From JL08 sp965363755 (lineage in GTDB: Bacteria; Pseudomonadota; Alphaproteobacteria; Rhodobacterales; Rhodobacteraceae): a DNA stretch of 5,488 bases. The notes under the pieces were generated by a model. The model saw only the letters and a program-made list of their open reading frames with translations. It ran no database searches and was not told the DNA's origin. The first letter of the stretch is position 1; the number at the start of each line of letters is the position of its first letter. Where the stretch lies: contig CBDTVL010000250.1 of NCBI GenBank assembly GCA_965363755.1, positions 1 to 5,488 on the forward strand, given 5' to 3'. A program made the translations under genes and the position numbers. This document shows positions 1 through 5,488 of this stretch, in pieces.

Positions 1-9
1 TTGCGAATT

Positions 10-39
10 TTGACCCAATGATGGCGCTAACTGCATAAA
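10..39 (+). promoter_or_regulatory. Possible sigma70-type promoter for pckA
   Basis: A TTGACC hexamer (10-15) lies 18 bases before CATAAA (34-39), a fair but imperfect match to the -35/-10 consensus. It would start transcription near base 46 and leave a leader of about 110 bases before pckA. The whole 1-156 stretch has no convincing gene. In many alphaproteobacteria the chvI/chvG two-component genes lie next to pckA, so a divergent promoter may share this region, but the neighbour is outside the window. Spacing is one base over the optimum, and this is inference from hexamer matching only. Confidence 0.3.
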
Positions 40-141
40 AGCGTCCTGTTCATATCTGAATCCACCATGTTATGAGGCCGAAGCACCACAATTCGCCGAT
101 CACGCAGGACATGCCAATGTCATAGTTGCGGACGAGGCCAC

Positions 142-146
142 AGGAG
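142..146 (+). promoter_or_regulatory. Ribosome binding site of pckA
   Basis: AGGAG is followed by ten bases and then the ATG at 157. A nearer ATG at 149 is only two bases from this site and opens a three-codon frame ending in TGA at 158-160, so the ATG at 157 is the usable start. The resulting N-terminus (MNSGRVNPQFRLEDQG) reads like the normal start of roseobacter PEP carboxykinases. Confidence 0.65.
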
Positions 147-156
147 ACATGAGCAC

Positions 157-1755
157 ATGAATTCAGGACGTGTTAACCCGCAATTTCGCCTCGAAGATCA
201 AGGGATCAGTGGCTTGGGCGCGGTTCATTACAACCTGATCGAACCGGCTTTGGTCGAAGCCGCGTTGAGGAACGGTGAAGGCGAGCTGGGCATAGGGGGT
301 GTGTTTTTAGTAACCACTGGAAAGTTCACCGGCCGTTCCCCCAAAGACAAACATGTCGTAAAAACCGCTTCTGTTGCTGAAAGCATCTGGTGGGAGAACA
401 ATGCACCAATGACGCCAGAGGGTTTCGACACCCTTCATGGTGACATGCTGGAGCATATGAAAGGCCGCGACTATTATGTGCAGGACCTTGTCGGCGGCGC
501 CGACCCGGCCCATTCAATCAATATGCGCATGGTGACCGAACTGGCCTGGCACGGGCTGTTCATCCGGCACATGCTGCGCCGCCCGGACCGAGAGGCGATT
601 GACGAATTTGTTGCCGATTTCACAGTCATCAACTGCCCGACCTTTGCAGCGGACCCGAAAAGGCACAACTGCCGGTCTGAAACAGTGATCGCGATGAACT
701 TTGACAAAAAGCTAATCCTGATCGGTGGCACCGAATATGCCGGAGAGAACAAGAAGTCAGTGTTTTCGCTTCTGAACTATCTGCTGCCAGAAAAAGGCAT
801 CATGCCGATGCACTGTTCGGCCAACCATGCAACCGGCAATCCGGTTGATACCGCTGTGTTCTTTGGCCTGAGCGGTACTGGCAAGACCACGCTATCGGCC
901 GACCCCGCCCGGACCCTAATTGGCGACGACGAACATGGCTGGTCGGATCGCGGAACATTCAACTTTGAAGGCGGCTGTTATGCAAAGACCATCAATCTGA
1001 ATCCAGAAGCCGAGCCAGAGATCTACGCCACCACCAAGAAGTTCGGCACAGTCATCGAGAACATGGTCTATGACGCGGACACCAAAGAGCTTGATTTTAG
1101 TGATGACAGCCTGACCGCGAATATGCGCTGCGCCTACCCGATGCATTATATCTCGAACGCCTCATCAACAGCGCTGGGTGGCCACCCCAAGAACATCATA
1201 ATGCTGACATGTGACGCATTTGGTGTCCTGCCGCCTATTGCGCGCCTGACCCCGGCACAGGCGATGTATCACTTTCTGTCAGGCTTTACCTCCAAGGTCG
1301 CGGGAACCGAGCGTGGCGTTACCGAGCCGGAACCAACCTTCAGCACGTGCTTCGGCGCGCCGTTCATGCCGCGCAGACCTGAAGTCTACGGAAACCTGCT
1401 GCGCGAAAAAATTGCGGCACACGGGTCAACCTGCTGGCTGGTCAACACGGGCTGGACTGGCGGCGCATTTGGAACCGGTAGTCGGATGCCAATCAAGGCA
1501 ACGCGCGGTTTGTTGACAGCCGCGCTTGATGGCTCGCTGGCCAATGCGAAGTTTCGCAAAGATCCGAATTTCGGATTTGAGGTGCCCGTCGCAGTTGGTG
1601 GTGTTGCTGACATTCTGCTGGATCCGCGCCGCACATGGGACAGTCCTGAGTCCTATGACCGGCAGGCTGCAAAGCTGGTGCAGATGTTTGCCAACAATTT
1701 TGAACAATATGTGCCCTACATCGATGATGATGTAAAAGCGGTCGCTATTGGTTGA
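157..1755 (+). CDS. pckA: Phosphoenolpyruvate carboxykinase (ATP)
   Basis: Catalyses oxaloacetate + ATP to phosphoenolpyruvate + CO2 + ADP in the cytoplasm, the entry step of gluconeogenesis from C4 acids. The 532-residue product is full length for the ATP-dependent family. Visible motifs are the substrate-binding segment TGKFTGRSPKDKH (54-66, with R60), the metal-ligand region YAGENKK (194-200) and MHCSANH (218-224), the P-loop GLSGTGKTT (237-245, K243 and T244), the kinase-2 motif LIGDDEHGW (254-262, D257/D258), and NFEGGCYAK (269-277). DAFGVLPPIARLT follows in the C-terminal half. These match the E. coli active-site residues Arg65, Lys213, His232, Lys254 and Asp269, so the enzyme should be active. 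It ends 40 bases before the convergent permease gene. The P-loop and kinase-2 order shows the ATP form rather than the GTP form. Confidence 0.98.
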   Translation: MNSGRVNPQFRLEDQGISGLGAVHYNLIEPALVEAALRNGEGELGIGGVFLVTTGKFTGRSPKDKHVVKTASVAESIWWENNAPMTPEGFDTLHGDMLEHMKGRDYYVQDLVGGADPAHSINMRMVTELAWHGLFIRHMLRRPDREAIDEFVADFTVINCPTFAADPKRHNCRSETVIAMNFDKKLILIGGTEYAGENKKSVFSLLNYLLPEKGIMPMHCSANHATGNPVDTAVFFGLSGTGKTTLSADPARTLIGDDEHGWSDRGTFNFEGGCYAKTINLNPEAEPEIYATTKKFGTVIENMVYDADTKELDFSDDSLTANMRCAYPMHYISNASSTALGGHPKNIIMLTCDAFGVLPPIARLTPAQAMYHFLSGFTSKVAGTERGVTEPEPTFSTCFGAPFMPRRPEVYGNLLREKIAAHGSTCWLVNTGWTGGAFGTGSRMPIKATRGLLTAALDGSLANAKFRKDPNFGFEVPVAVGGVADILLDPRRTWDSPESYDRQAAKLVQMFANNFEQYVPYIDDDVKAVAIG

Positions 1756-1795
1756 AACGGCTTCTGAATGCGTGACGCGGCACCAACCTACCCCG

Positions 1796-2560
1796 CTACA
1801 TCAGGGCGCGCCGTATCAGATTGAGGCCGCCAATCAGAAGCACCCACAAGGTCACATTGCGGAAGGTCTGCAGATCGAAGCGGTCCTGCACCTTTCCCCC
1901 TAGCCACATGCCAAGAACAGCTGGCGCGATTAGCACCAGCGAAAACGGCAGCGTTTCGGTGCGCATCACGCCCGACCCGATATGGGCAAAAAGCAGCGCG
2001 ACGGCGCCCAAACCATAGACCACGCCTTGCGCGCGCATTTGTTGCTCTTTCGGCGTATTCAGCGCTGTCAGATACGCCACAGTGGGCGGTCCCCAAATGC
2101 CGGAGAATCCGCCTATGAACCCGGCAAATCCACCAACGGCGACTTCGACCGCTGTTGTCGGTTTGTCTAAATGAAATCGCACCCCGAGAATCTGGATCAA
2201 CGCAAAAAAGCTGACCGGGATGCCAATCAACAGCAAAAGTACATGTTCCGGCATTACTCGGTACATCTGTGCGGAAAGCAGTAAAAACAGCAGCCCAGCG
2301 CAGAGAAAGACCCGAAACTTCTTAATCGAGTCCCATGCAGGGCCAACACCTTGGCGAAGTGCCTGCATCCCATTGGCCACCAGCGTCGGCAGAATCAGCC
2401 CGGCTAACACCAATTCAGGTGGCAGAAACATGCCCAACCCGGACACCATGATCATCGGCATTGCAAACCCTACAATGCCTTTGACCAAGCCGGCCAAGGC
2501 AGCAACGCCAAACGCCAGTGCCAGCGCGGCAGGGGAAATCAGGGCAAAAAAATGGTCCAT
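1796..2560 (-). CDS. TauE/SafE family membrane permease (putative anion exporter)
   Basis: A 254-residue integral inner-membrane protein with about seven or eight hydrophobic segments. It shows the two-fold internal repeat of the TauE/SafE (DUF81) family: GLVKGIVGFAMP at 24-35 and GFIGGFSGIWGPP at 147-159. A conserved ending follows, with GGKVQDRF (221-228) and a last membrane helix closing in RRALM. Studied relatives move sulfite, sulfoacetate or other organic anions, but the substrate cannot be read from sequence. I chose the ATG at 2558-2560 because MDHFFALISP leads straight into the first helix and gives the usual family length. An in-frame ATG at 2633-2635 would add 25 polar residues that do not look conserved. 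Neither start has a clear ribosome binding site. It is transcribed away from the methylsuccinyl-CoA dehydrogenase gene and towards pckA. Confidence 0.9.
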   Translation of the reverse strand: MDHFFALISPAALALAFGVAALAGLVKGIVGFAMPMIMVSGLGMFLPPELVLAGLILPTLVANGMQALRQGVGPAWDSIKKFRVFLCAGLLFLLLSAQMYRVMPEHVLLLLIGIPVSFFALIQILGVRFHLDKPTTAVEVAVGGFAGFIGGFSGIWGPPTVAYLTALNTPKEQQMRAQGVVYGLGAVALLFAHIGSGVMRTETLPFSLVLIAPAVLGMWLGGKVQDRFDLQTFRNVTLWVLLIGGLNLIRRALM

Positions 2561-2586
2561 GGCCCGTTCTAGACTGTGCTGGCTTT

Positions 2587-2669
2587 CGCTGCACTGCAAA
2601 AAGGACCTGCGCAACAATTGAACAAATGGACGCATGTCTTAGCATTTAAGTTGCGCTGCACCTGCGAAA
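2587..2669. repeat. Two-copy direct repeat between the permease and dehydrogenase genes
   Basis: CGCTGCACTGCAAAA (2587-2601) recurs as CGCTGCACCTGCGAAA (2654-2669). The copies differ by one inserted C and one A/G change and start 67 bases apart. Both lie in the divergent intergenic region if the permease starts at 2560, and the second overlaps the -35 hexamer proposed for the dehydrogenase gene. This could be a pair of binding sites for a regulator acting on one or both genes. The repeat is seen directly; the operator role is inference, and a chance similarity of this size is possible. Confidence 0.4.
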
Positions 2670-2679
2670 TGAGTATGCG
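2651..2679 (+). promoter_or_regulatory. Possible promoter of the methylsuccinyl-CoA dehydrogenase gene
   Basis: TTGCGC (2651-2656) and TATGCG (2674-2679) are separated by the optimal 17 bases. This predicts a transcript start near 2686, just upstream of the AAAAAGGA ribosome-binding stretch (2692-2699). The -35 hexamer sits within the second copy of the direct repeat, so a bound regulator could compete with polymerase. Both hexamers are only partial matches to consensus. Confidence 0.3.
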
Positions 2680-2734
2680 AGAACCAGCCTGAAAAAGGAT
2701 GTATATTATGCCCCATGATGGACAGGATATTTCA

Positions 2735-4393
2735 ATGAACGCACCGGTATTGCTGGACAATCTATTGACCGTGACTGGCGCGGCCGTGGCCCCGGTTCAA
2801 GCCGTGCTTGAGATTGCCAAAGACAAGGTGCGCGGCCTTGTTACAGAACAAGGTCGTGTATCCGGCGCATTGATCGAAGCCCATCAGACTGCGGCCCATG
2901 GCTTGGCTTGGCTTGCGACCTACACGCAGGCCTTACAACAGATGCAGGCCTGGGCCGAGCGGCTGAACGCCGAGGGCAAATTTGGCGAAGCCGAACAGTT
3001 GATCCACCAAATCGCTTTCGGCGAATACCTCTGGCAGATTTACGGCGGCATCCCGATGTCGCAAGGAGAAATCCTGCGACTTCAGGATATCGGGCTGTCA
3101 CAAGACGACATGCGCGCCCTGATGCAACCTGAGGTCATGGCATTGACCCAGTCAGGCAACACCCAAGCGGCCCGCACCCGCCTTGTTGAGTTGATGCAGG
3201 AGCATTCCGCCAACATCACCGTCGGGGCAACCGGGCTGGACGACGAGTTGGAAATGATCCGCGAACAGTTTCGGCGATTTGCAGTCGAAAAGGTCGAGCC
3301 TTTTGCCCATGACTGGCACCTCAAAGACGAATTGATTCCGATCGAGATCATCGAGGAACTGGCCGAGATGGGCGTCTTTGGCCTGACCATCCCCGAAGAG
3401 TACGGTGGCTTTGGGCTGTCCAAAGCGTCGATGTGCGTCGTCTCAGAAGAGTTGTCGCGGGGGTATATTGGCGTCGGCTCGCTTGGCACCCGCTCTGAAA
3501 TCGCGGCCGAGTTGATCATCTGCGGCGGCACTGAAGAGCAGAAACAAAAATGGCTGCCGCGTCTTGCCTCTGCCGAGACATTGCCAACAGCGGTGTTTAC
3601 CGAGCCGAATACCGGGTCTGATCTTGGTGCGTTGCGTACGCGCGCCGTGAAAGACGGCGATGACTATACCGTCACCGGTAACAAGACCTGGATCACCCAT
3701 GCTGCCCGTACCCATGTAATGACGATGCTGGCGCGGACCAATCCGGACAGCACAGATCATCGTGGTCTCAGCATGTTTTTGGCAGAAAAGACTCCTGGCA
3801 CCGATGACCACCCATTCCCGACCGACGGCATGAGCGGCGGCGAGATCGAGGTGCTGGGCTACCGCGGCATGAAAGAATATGAACTCGCCTTTGACGGTTT
3901 CCATGTCAAAGGCGAGAACCTGCTTGGGGGCGAAGAAGGCAAAGGCTTTAAACAGTTGATGGAAACTTTTGAGTCGGCCCGCATCCAAACCGCCGCCCGC
4001 GCCATTGGCGTAGCCCAATGCGCGCTCGATATCTCGATGCAATACGCGCAGGACCGCAAGCAATTCGGCAAGTCCTTGATCAATTTCCCACGGGTCTCAG
4101 GCAAGTTGGCAATGATGGCCGTTGAGATTATGATCGCCCGGCAGTTGACCTATTTCAGTGCCGCCGAAAAAGACGAAGGGCGCCGCTGCGACCTCGAAGC
4201 CGGAATGGCCAAGCTGTTAGGGGCCCGGGTAGCATGGGCTGCAGCGGACAACGGTTTGCAGATTCACGGGGGCAATGGTTTTGCGTTGGAATACAAAATC
4301 AGCCGCGTTCTGTGCGACGCGCGCATCCTCAGCATCTTTGAGGGCGCTGCGGAAATTCAGGCACAGGTGATTGCGCGCAGACTGCTGAGTTAA
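2735..4393 (+). CDS. mcd: (2S)-methylsuccinyl-CoA dehydrogenase, ethylmalonyl-CoA pathway
   Basis: An FAD-dependent acyl-CoA dehydrogenase that should oxidise (2S)-methylsuccinyl-CoA to mesaconyl-CoA and pass electrons to ETF. The 552-residue chain has a helical extension of about 165 residues (for example LIHQIAFGEYLWQIYGGIPM, 89-108) ahead of the normal fold, as in Mcd. The core shows TEPNTGSD (289-296), WIT (319-321), GYRGMKEYE (375-383), QIHGGNGF (509-516) and SIFEGAAEIQ (533-542), whose E536 is the catalytic base position. W319, T321 and E381 are each shifted by four from W315, T317 and E377 of Rhodobacter sphaeroides Mcd as I recall them, which argues for Mcd over a generic acyl-CoA dehydrogenase. 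Three in-frame ATGs compete: 2699 (no room for a binding site), 2708 (AAAAAGGA eight bases upstream) and 2735 (CAGGA seven bases upstream). I chose 2735 on N-terminal length, but 2708 is nearly as good. A tetR gene follows after 65 bases. Confidence 0.9.
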   Translation: MNAPVLLDNLLTVTGAAVAPVQAVLEIAKDKVRGLVTEQGRVSGALIEAHQTAAHGLAWLATYTQALQQMQAWAERLNAEGKFGEAEQLIHQIAFGEYLWQIYGGIPMSQGEILRLQDIGLSQDDMRALMQPEVMALTQSGNTQAARTRLVELMQEHSANITVGATGLDDELEMIREQFRRFAVEKVEPFAHDWHLKDELIPIEIIEELAEMGVFGLTIPEEYGGFGLSKASMCVVSEELSRGYIGVGSLGTRSEIAAELIICGGTEEQKQKWLPRLASAETLPTAVFTEPNTGSDLGALRTRAVKDGDDYTVTGNKTWITHAARTHVMTMLARTNPDSTDHRGLSMFLAEKTPGTDDHPFPTDGMSGGEIEVLGYRGMKEYELAFDGFHVKGENLLGGEEGKGFKQLMETFESARIQTAARAIGVAQCALDISMQYAQDRKQFGKSLINFPRVSGKLAMMAVEIMIARQLTYFSAAEKDEGRRCDLEAGMAKLLGARVAWAAADNGLQIHGGNGFALEYKISRVLCDARILSIFEGAAEIQAQVIARRLLS

Positions 4394-4452
4394 CTCCATA
4401 CGCTACCGTATATACTCCCCTTACTTGTACCTCTCCATACGCTGACGTACGG
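4394..4452. promoter_or_regulatory. Tandem palindromic operators in front of tetR
   Basis: An exact 11-base direct repeat, CTCCATACGCT, occurs at 4394-4404 and 4433-4443. Each copy begins a dyad: ATACG-CTAC-CGTAT at 4398-4411 (perfect five-base arms) and CCATACG-CTGA-CGTACGG at 4435-4452 (six of seven arm bases). The centres are 39 bases apart. This is the usual form of a TetR-family operator, and its position suggests autoregulation. A good -10 box, TATACT (4411-4416), overlaps the right end of the first dyad, with only a weak -35 (GTTAAC, 4389-4394). A second candidate is TTGTAC (4425-4430) with TACGGT (4448-4453). Either promoter would be blocked by a bound dimer. The repeats are seen directly; the protein that binds them is inferred. 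Confidence 0.7.
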
Positions 4453-4458
4453 TGCGTT

Positions 4459-4995
4459 ATGACAGATACACGACTTACGTCGCAGGAATGGCTGTTCGCC
4501 GGATTTGATGCCCTTGTCAAACAAGGTCCGCAGGCCCTGAAGGCTGAAGCACTGGCACGCCATCTTGGCACGACCAAGGGTTCTTTCTATTGGCATTTCA
4601 AGGATATAACAGCATTTCGGGAAGAGATGGTTGACCTGTGGGCCGAACAAGCCGTGTCTGTGTTTACGCAACACCTTAGCACCGGGGTTACGCCAACTCT
4701 GCAATTGAGAACCTTGGGCCAACCCCCTGCGCCAACAACCCCTCTTGGCACTGTCAAAACAGAAACTGCGATGCGCGGGTGGGCGCAAGGAGACCATACG
4801 GTTGCGGATGTAATTGCGAAAATAGACATCCAGCGCACGACATACCTTGCGGACCTTCTGCGTCAACTAGATGTGACCGATCCCAGCTTTGCGACACTTG
4901 TCTATGGGGCGTGGGTTGGGATGCACATGCAAAATCAGGCTGAGATCAGCCAGCCCATGGAAACCCTGATTGATCTGATTTTGGCACTGAGATAA
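4459..4995 (+). CDS. TetR/AcrR family transcriptional regulator
   Basis: A 178-residue cytoplasmic DNA-binding protein, slightly short for the family. The N-terminal domain has helix 1 (about 8-22, SQEWLFAGFDALVKQG) and a helix-turn-helix at about 28-48 ending in the hallmark GTTKGSFYWHFKD (37-49). The remainder (about 55-178) is a mainly helical ligand-binding and dimerisation region, with a Pro/Thr-rich link around 88-97. Its ligand cannot be predicted. The gene follows mcd by 65 bases on the same strand with no terminator seen, so read-through from mcd is possible. The gap carries two TetR-type dyads, so it probably represses itself and perhaps the META gene 29 bases downstream. No Shine-Dalgarno sequence precedes the ATG (only GGTG four bases away), which suggests weak or leaderless initiation. 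No nearby in-frame start fits the domain better. Confidence 0.93.
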   Translation: MTDTRLTSQEWLFAGFDALVKQGPQALKAEALARHLGTTKGSFYWHFKDITAFREEMVDLWAEQAVSVFTQHLSTGVTPTLQLRTLGQPPAPTTPLGTVKTETAMRGWAQGDHTVADVIAKIDIQRTTYLADLLRQLDVTDPSFATLVYGAWVGMHMQNQAEISQPMETLIDLILALR

Positions 4996-5011
4996 CAAAC
5001 AACCAACCCTC

Positions 5012-5017
5012 AAAGGA
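5012..5017 (+). promoter_or_regulatory. Ribosome binding site of the META lipoprotein gene
   Basis: AAAGGA followed by seven bases and then ATG at 5025. The good match and spacing fix the start, which also gives an immediate lipoprotein signal peptide. Confidence 0.65.
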
Positions 5018-5024
5018 CACCGCA

Positions 5025-5414
5025 ATGCGCCTTACCATCTTGTTAGCAACACTTTTCCTCACCGCGTGTATCGGCGATGAAACCGTGGCGGGGTACGGTG
5101 GGGCAGACCGAATCTGGGTAGTGACGGAACTTGATGGCACGCCCTTTACCGCCCGCGCGACGCTTCAATTCTCCGAAGCCGGCAGGATCACCGGTGAGAC
5201 GCCGTGCAACCGCTATTCCGGTGTCATGACCACCCCTTACCCGTGGTTCGGTGTGACCCAGGTTGTCAGCACCAGGATGGCCTGCCTCAATCTGGATGCG
5301 GAAGCCAAGTTCCTAGAGGCGCTTACGGCCATGACCCTCTCTGAAGTGCTGGGAGATGTGATGATCCTATCCAATGACGCGGACCGTGAAATGCTATTCA
5401 AAGCCGGCGATTAA
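5025..5414 (+). CDS. META domain (HslJ-like) lipoprotein
   Basis: A 129-residue probable lipoprotein. Residues 1-14 form a short signal peptide (MRLTILLATLFLTA) with a lipobox L-T-A-C, so lipid would attach to C15 and the protein would sit on the periplasmic side of a membrane. Residues about 30-126 read as a META domain: W31 and LDGTP (36-40), then FSEAGRITGETPCNRYSG (49-66), and the family signature as STRMAC (82-87). Many relatives have GCN where this one has PCN (60-62). C61 and C87 are the only other cysteines besides C15. E. coli HslJ, a relative, is a heat-inducible protein linked to novobiocin resistance; the biochemical role is not known. It lies 29 bases after tetR and is probably cotranscribed with it. 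Its last 17 bases overlap the end of a minus-strand frame. Confidence 0.88.
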   Translation: MRLTILLATLFLTACIGDETVAGYGGADRIWVVTELDGTPFTARATLQFSEAGRITGETPCNRYSGVMTTPYPWFGVTQVVSTRMACLNLDAEAKFLEALTAMTLSEVLGDVMILSNDADREMLFKAGD

Positions 5415-5488
5415 ACGCCTCCACAAACCGCGACCGCGCATCGGGCAATGGCTTGTTCCCCAACGCCGGCGCCAAGCGCAGTTCAAGA
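5398..5488 (-). CDS. 3' end of an unidentified minus-strand gene (partial)
   Basis: Reading leftwards from the right edge, one frame stays open for 29 codons and stops at TGA (5400-5398). Its product ends in PLPDARSRFVEAFNRRL. Third codon positions are mostly G or C, and the peptide looks like an amphipathic C-terminal helix, which favours a real gene tail over chance. The other complete minus-strand readings are stopped early or are rich in Trp, Arg and Cys. I do not recognise the family from so short a piece. It would converge on the META gene and overlap its last 17 bases. Confidence 0.45.
   Translation of the reverse strand, partial: LELRLAPALGNKPLPDARSRFVEAFNRRL

Noticed and set aside
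149..160. Three-codon upstream frame ATG AGC ACA TGA overlapping the pckA start
   Set aside because: The ATG is only two bases from the AGGAG site, too close for initiation, so a regulatory stop-start coupling is unlikely.
1748..1789. Bidirectional terminator between pckA and the permease gene
   Set aside because: The stems are at most five base pairs with no U-run on either strand.
2220..2621. Plus-strand frame of 133 codons opposite the permease gene
   Set aside because: It is the complement of the membrane-protein coding region and its product has low-complexity Ser/Ala/Pro composition, so it is a shadow.
2561..2635. 25-residue N-terminal extension of the permease from the ATG at 2633-2635
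   Set aside because: It has no ribosome binding site, is polar and unlike a membrane-protein start, makes the protein longer than the family norm, and would run through one copy of the direct repeat.
3082..3531. Minus-strand frame of 149 codons opposite the dehydrogenase gene
   Set aside because: The Ser-rich product has no motif, and the opposite strand encodes conserved acyl-CoA dehydrogenase sequence.
3443..4063. Minus-strand frame of 206 codons opposite the acyl-CoA dehydrogenase gene
   Set aside because: It lies wholly within a well-supported coding region on the other strand, and its product shows no recognisable domain. Long antisense frames are common opposite GC-rich genes.
4390..4866. 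Minus-strand frame of 158 codons opposite tetR and its operator region
   Set aside because: The product is rich in Arg, Cys and Trp with no domain, and it would cover the palindromic operators and the HTH-coding region of a clear TetR gene.
1..5488. Mobile element, CRISPR array, RNA gene or defence system
   Set aside because: No terminal inverted repeats, transposase, repeat-spacer pattern, tRNA-like fold or defence-type domains were seen. The genes are typical chromosomal metabolic and housekeeping types.

Overview
This window looks like ordinary chromosome from an alphaproteobacterium, most likely of the Rhodobacteraceae (Roseobacter group). That rests on the full-length ATP-type PEP carboxykinase, which reads like the roseobacter form, and on a long acyl-CoA dehydrogenase carrying the residues expected of (2S)-methylsuccinyl-CoA dehydrogenase. 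The latter is a marker enzyme of the ethylmalonyl-CoA pathway that many Rhodobacterales use for acetyl-CoA assimilation. No mobile element, rRNA, tRNA, CRISPR array or broken gene was seen.

Layout: a leader and probable promoter (1-156) precede pckA (157-1755, +). It converges with a TauE/SafE-family membrane permease (1796-2560, -) across 40 bases with no clear terminator. The permease is divergent from the methylsuccinyl-CoA dehydrogenase gene (about 2735-4393, +). Their shared upstream region holds a 15-16-base direct repeat and a plausible promoter. A 65-base gap with two copies of an ATACG-N4-CGTAT palindrome leads to a TetR-family regulator (4459-4995, +). A small META-domain lipoprotein gene follows (5025-5414, +). 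The 3' end of an unrecognised minus-strand gene overlaps the tail of the META gene at the right edge.

The two well-identified enzymes belong to linked central metabolism. The ethylmalonyl-CoA pathway turns acetyl-CoA into C4 dicarboxylates, and PEP carboxykinase takes oxaloacetate to phosphoenolpyruvate for gluconeogenesis. Whether the permease, TetR regulator and META lipoprotein serve that metabolism is not shown. I see no novel multi-gene system. The items most worth following up are regulatory: the tandem palindromes before tetR, the repeat between the permease and dehydrogenase genes, and a possible pairing between the pckA leader and the pckA start codon.
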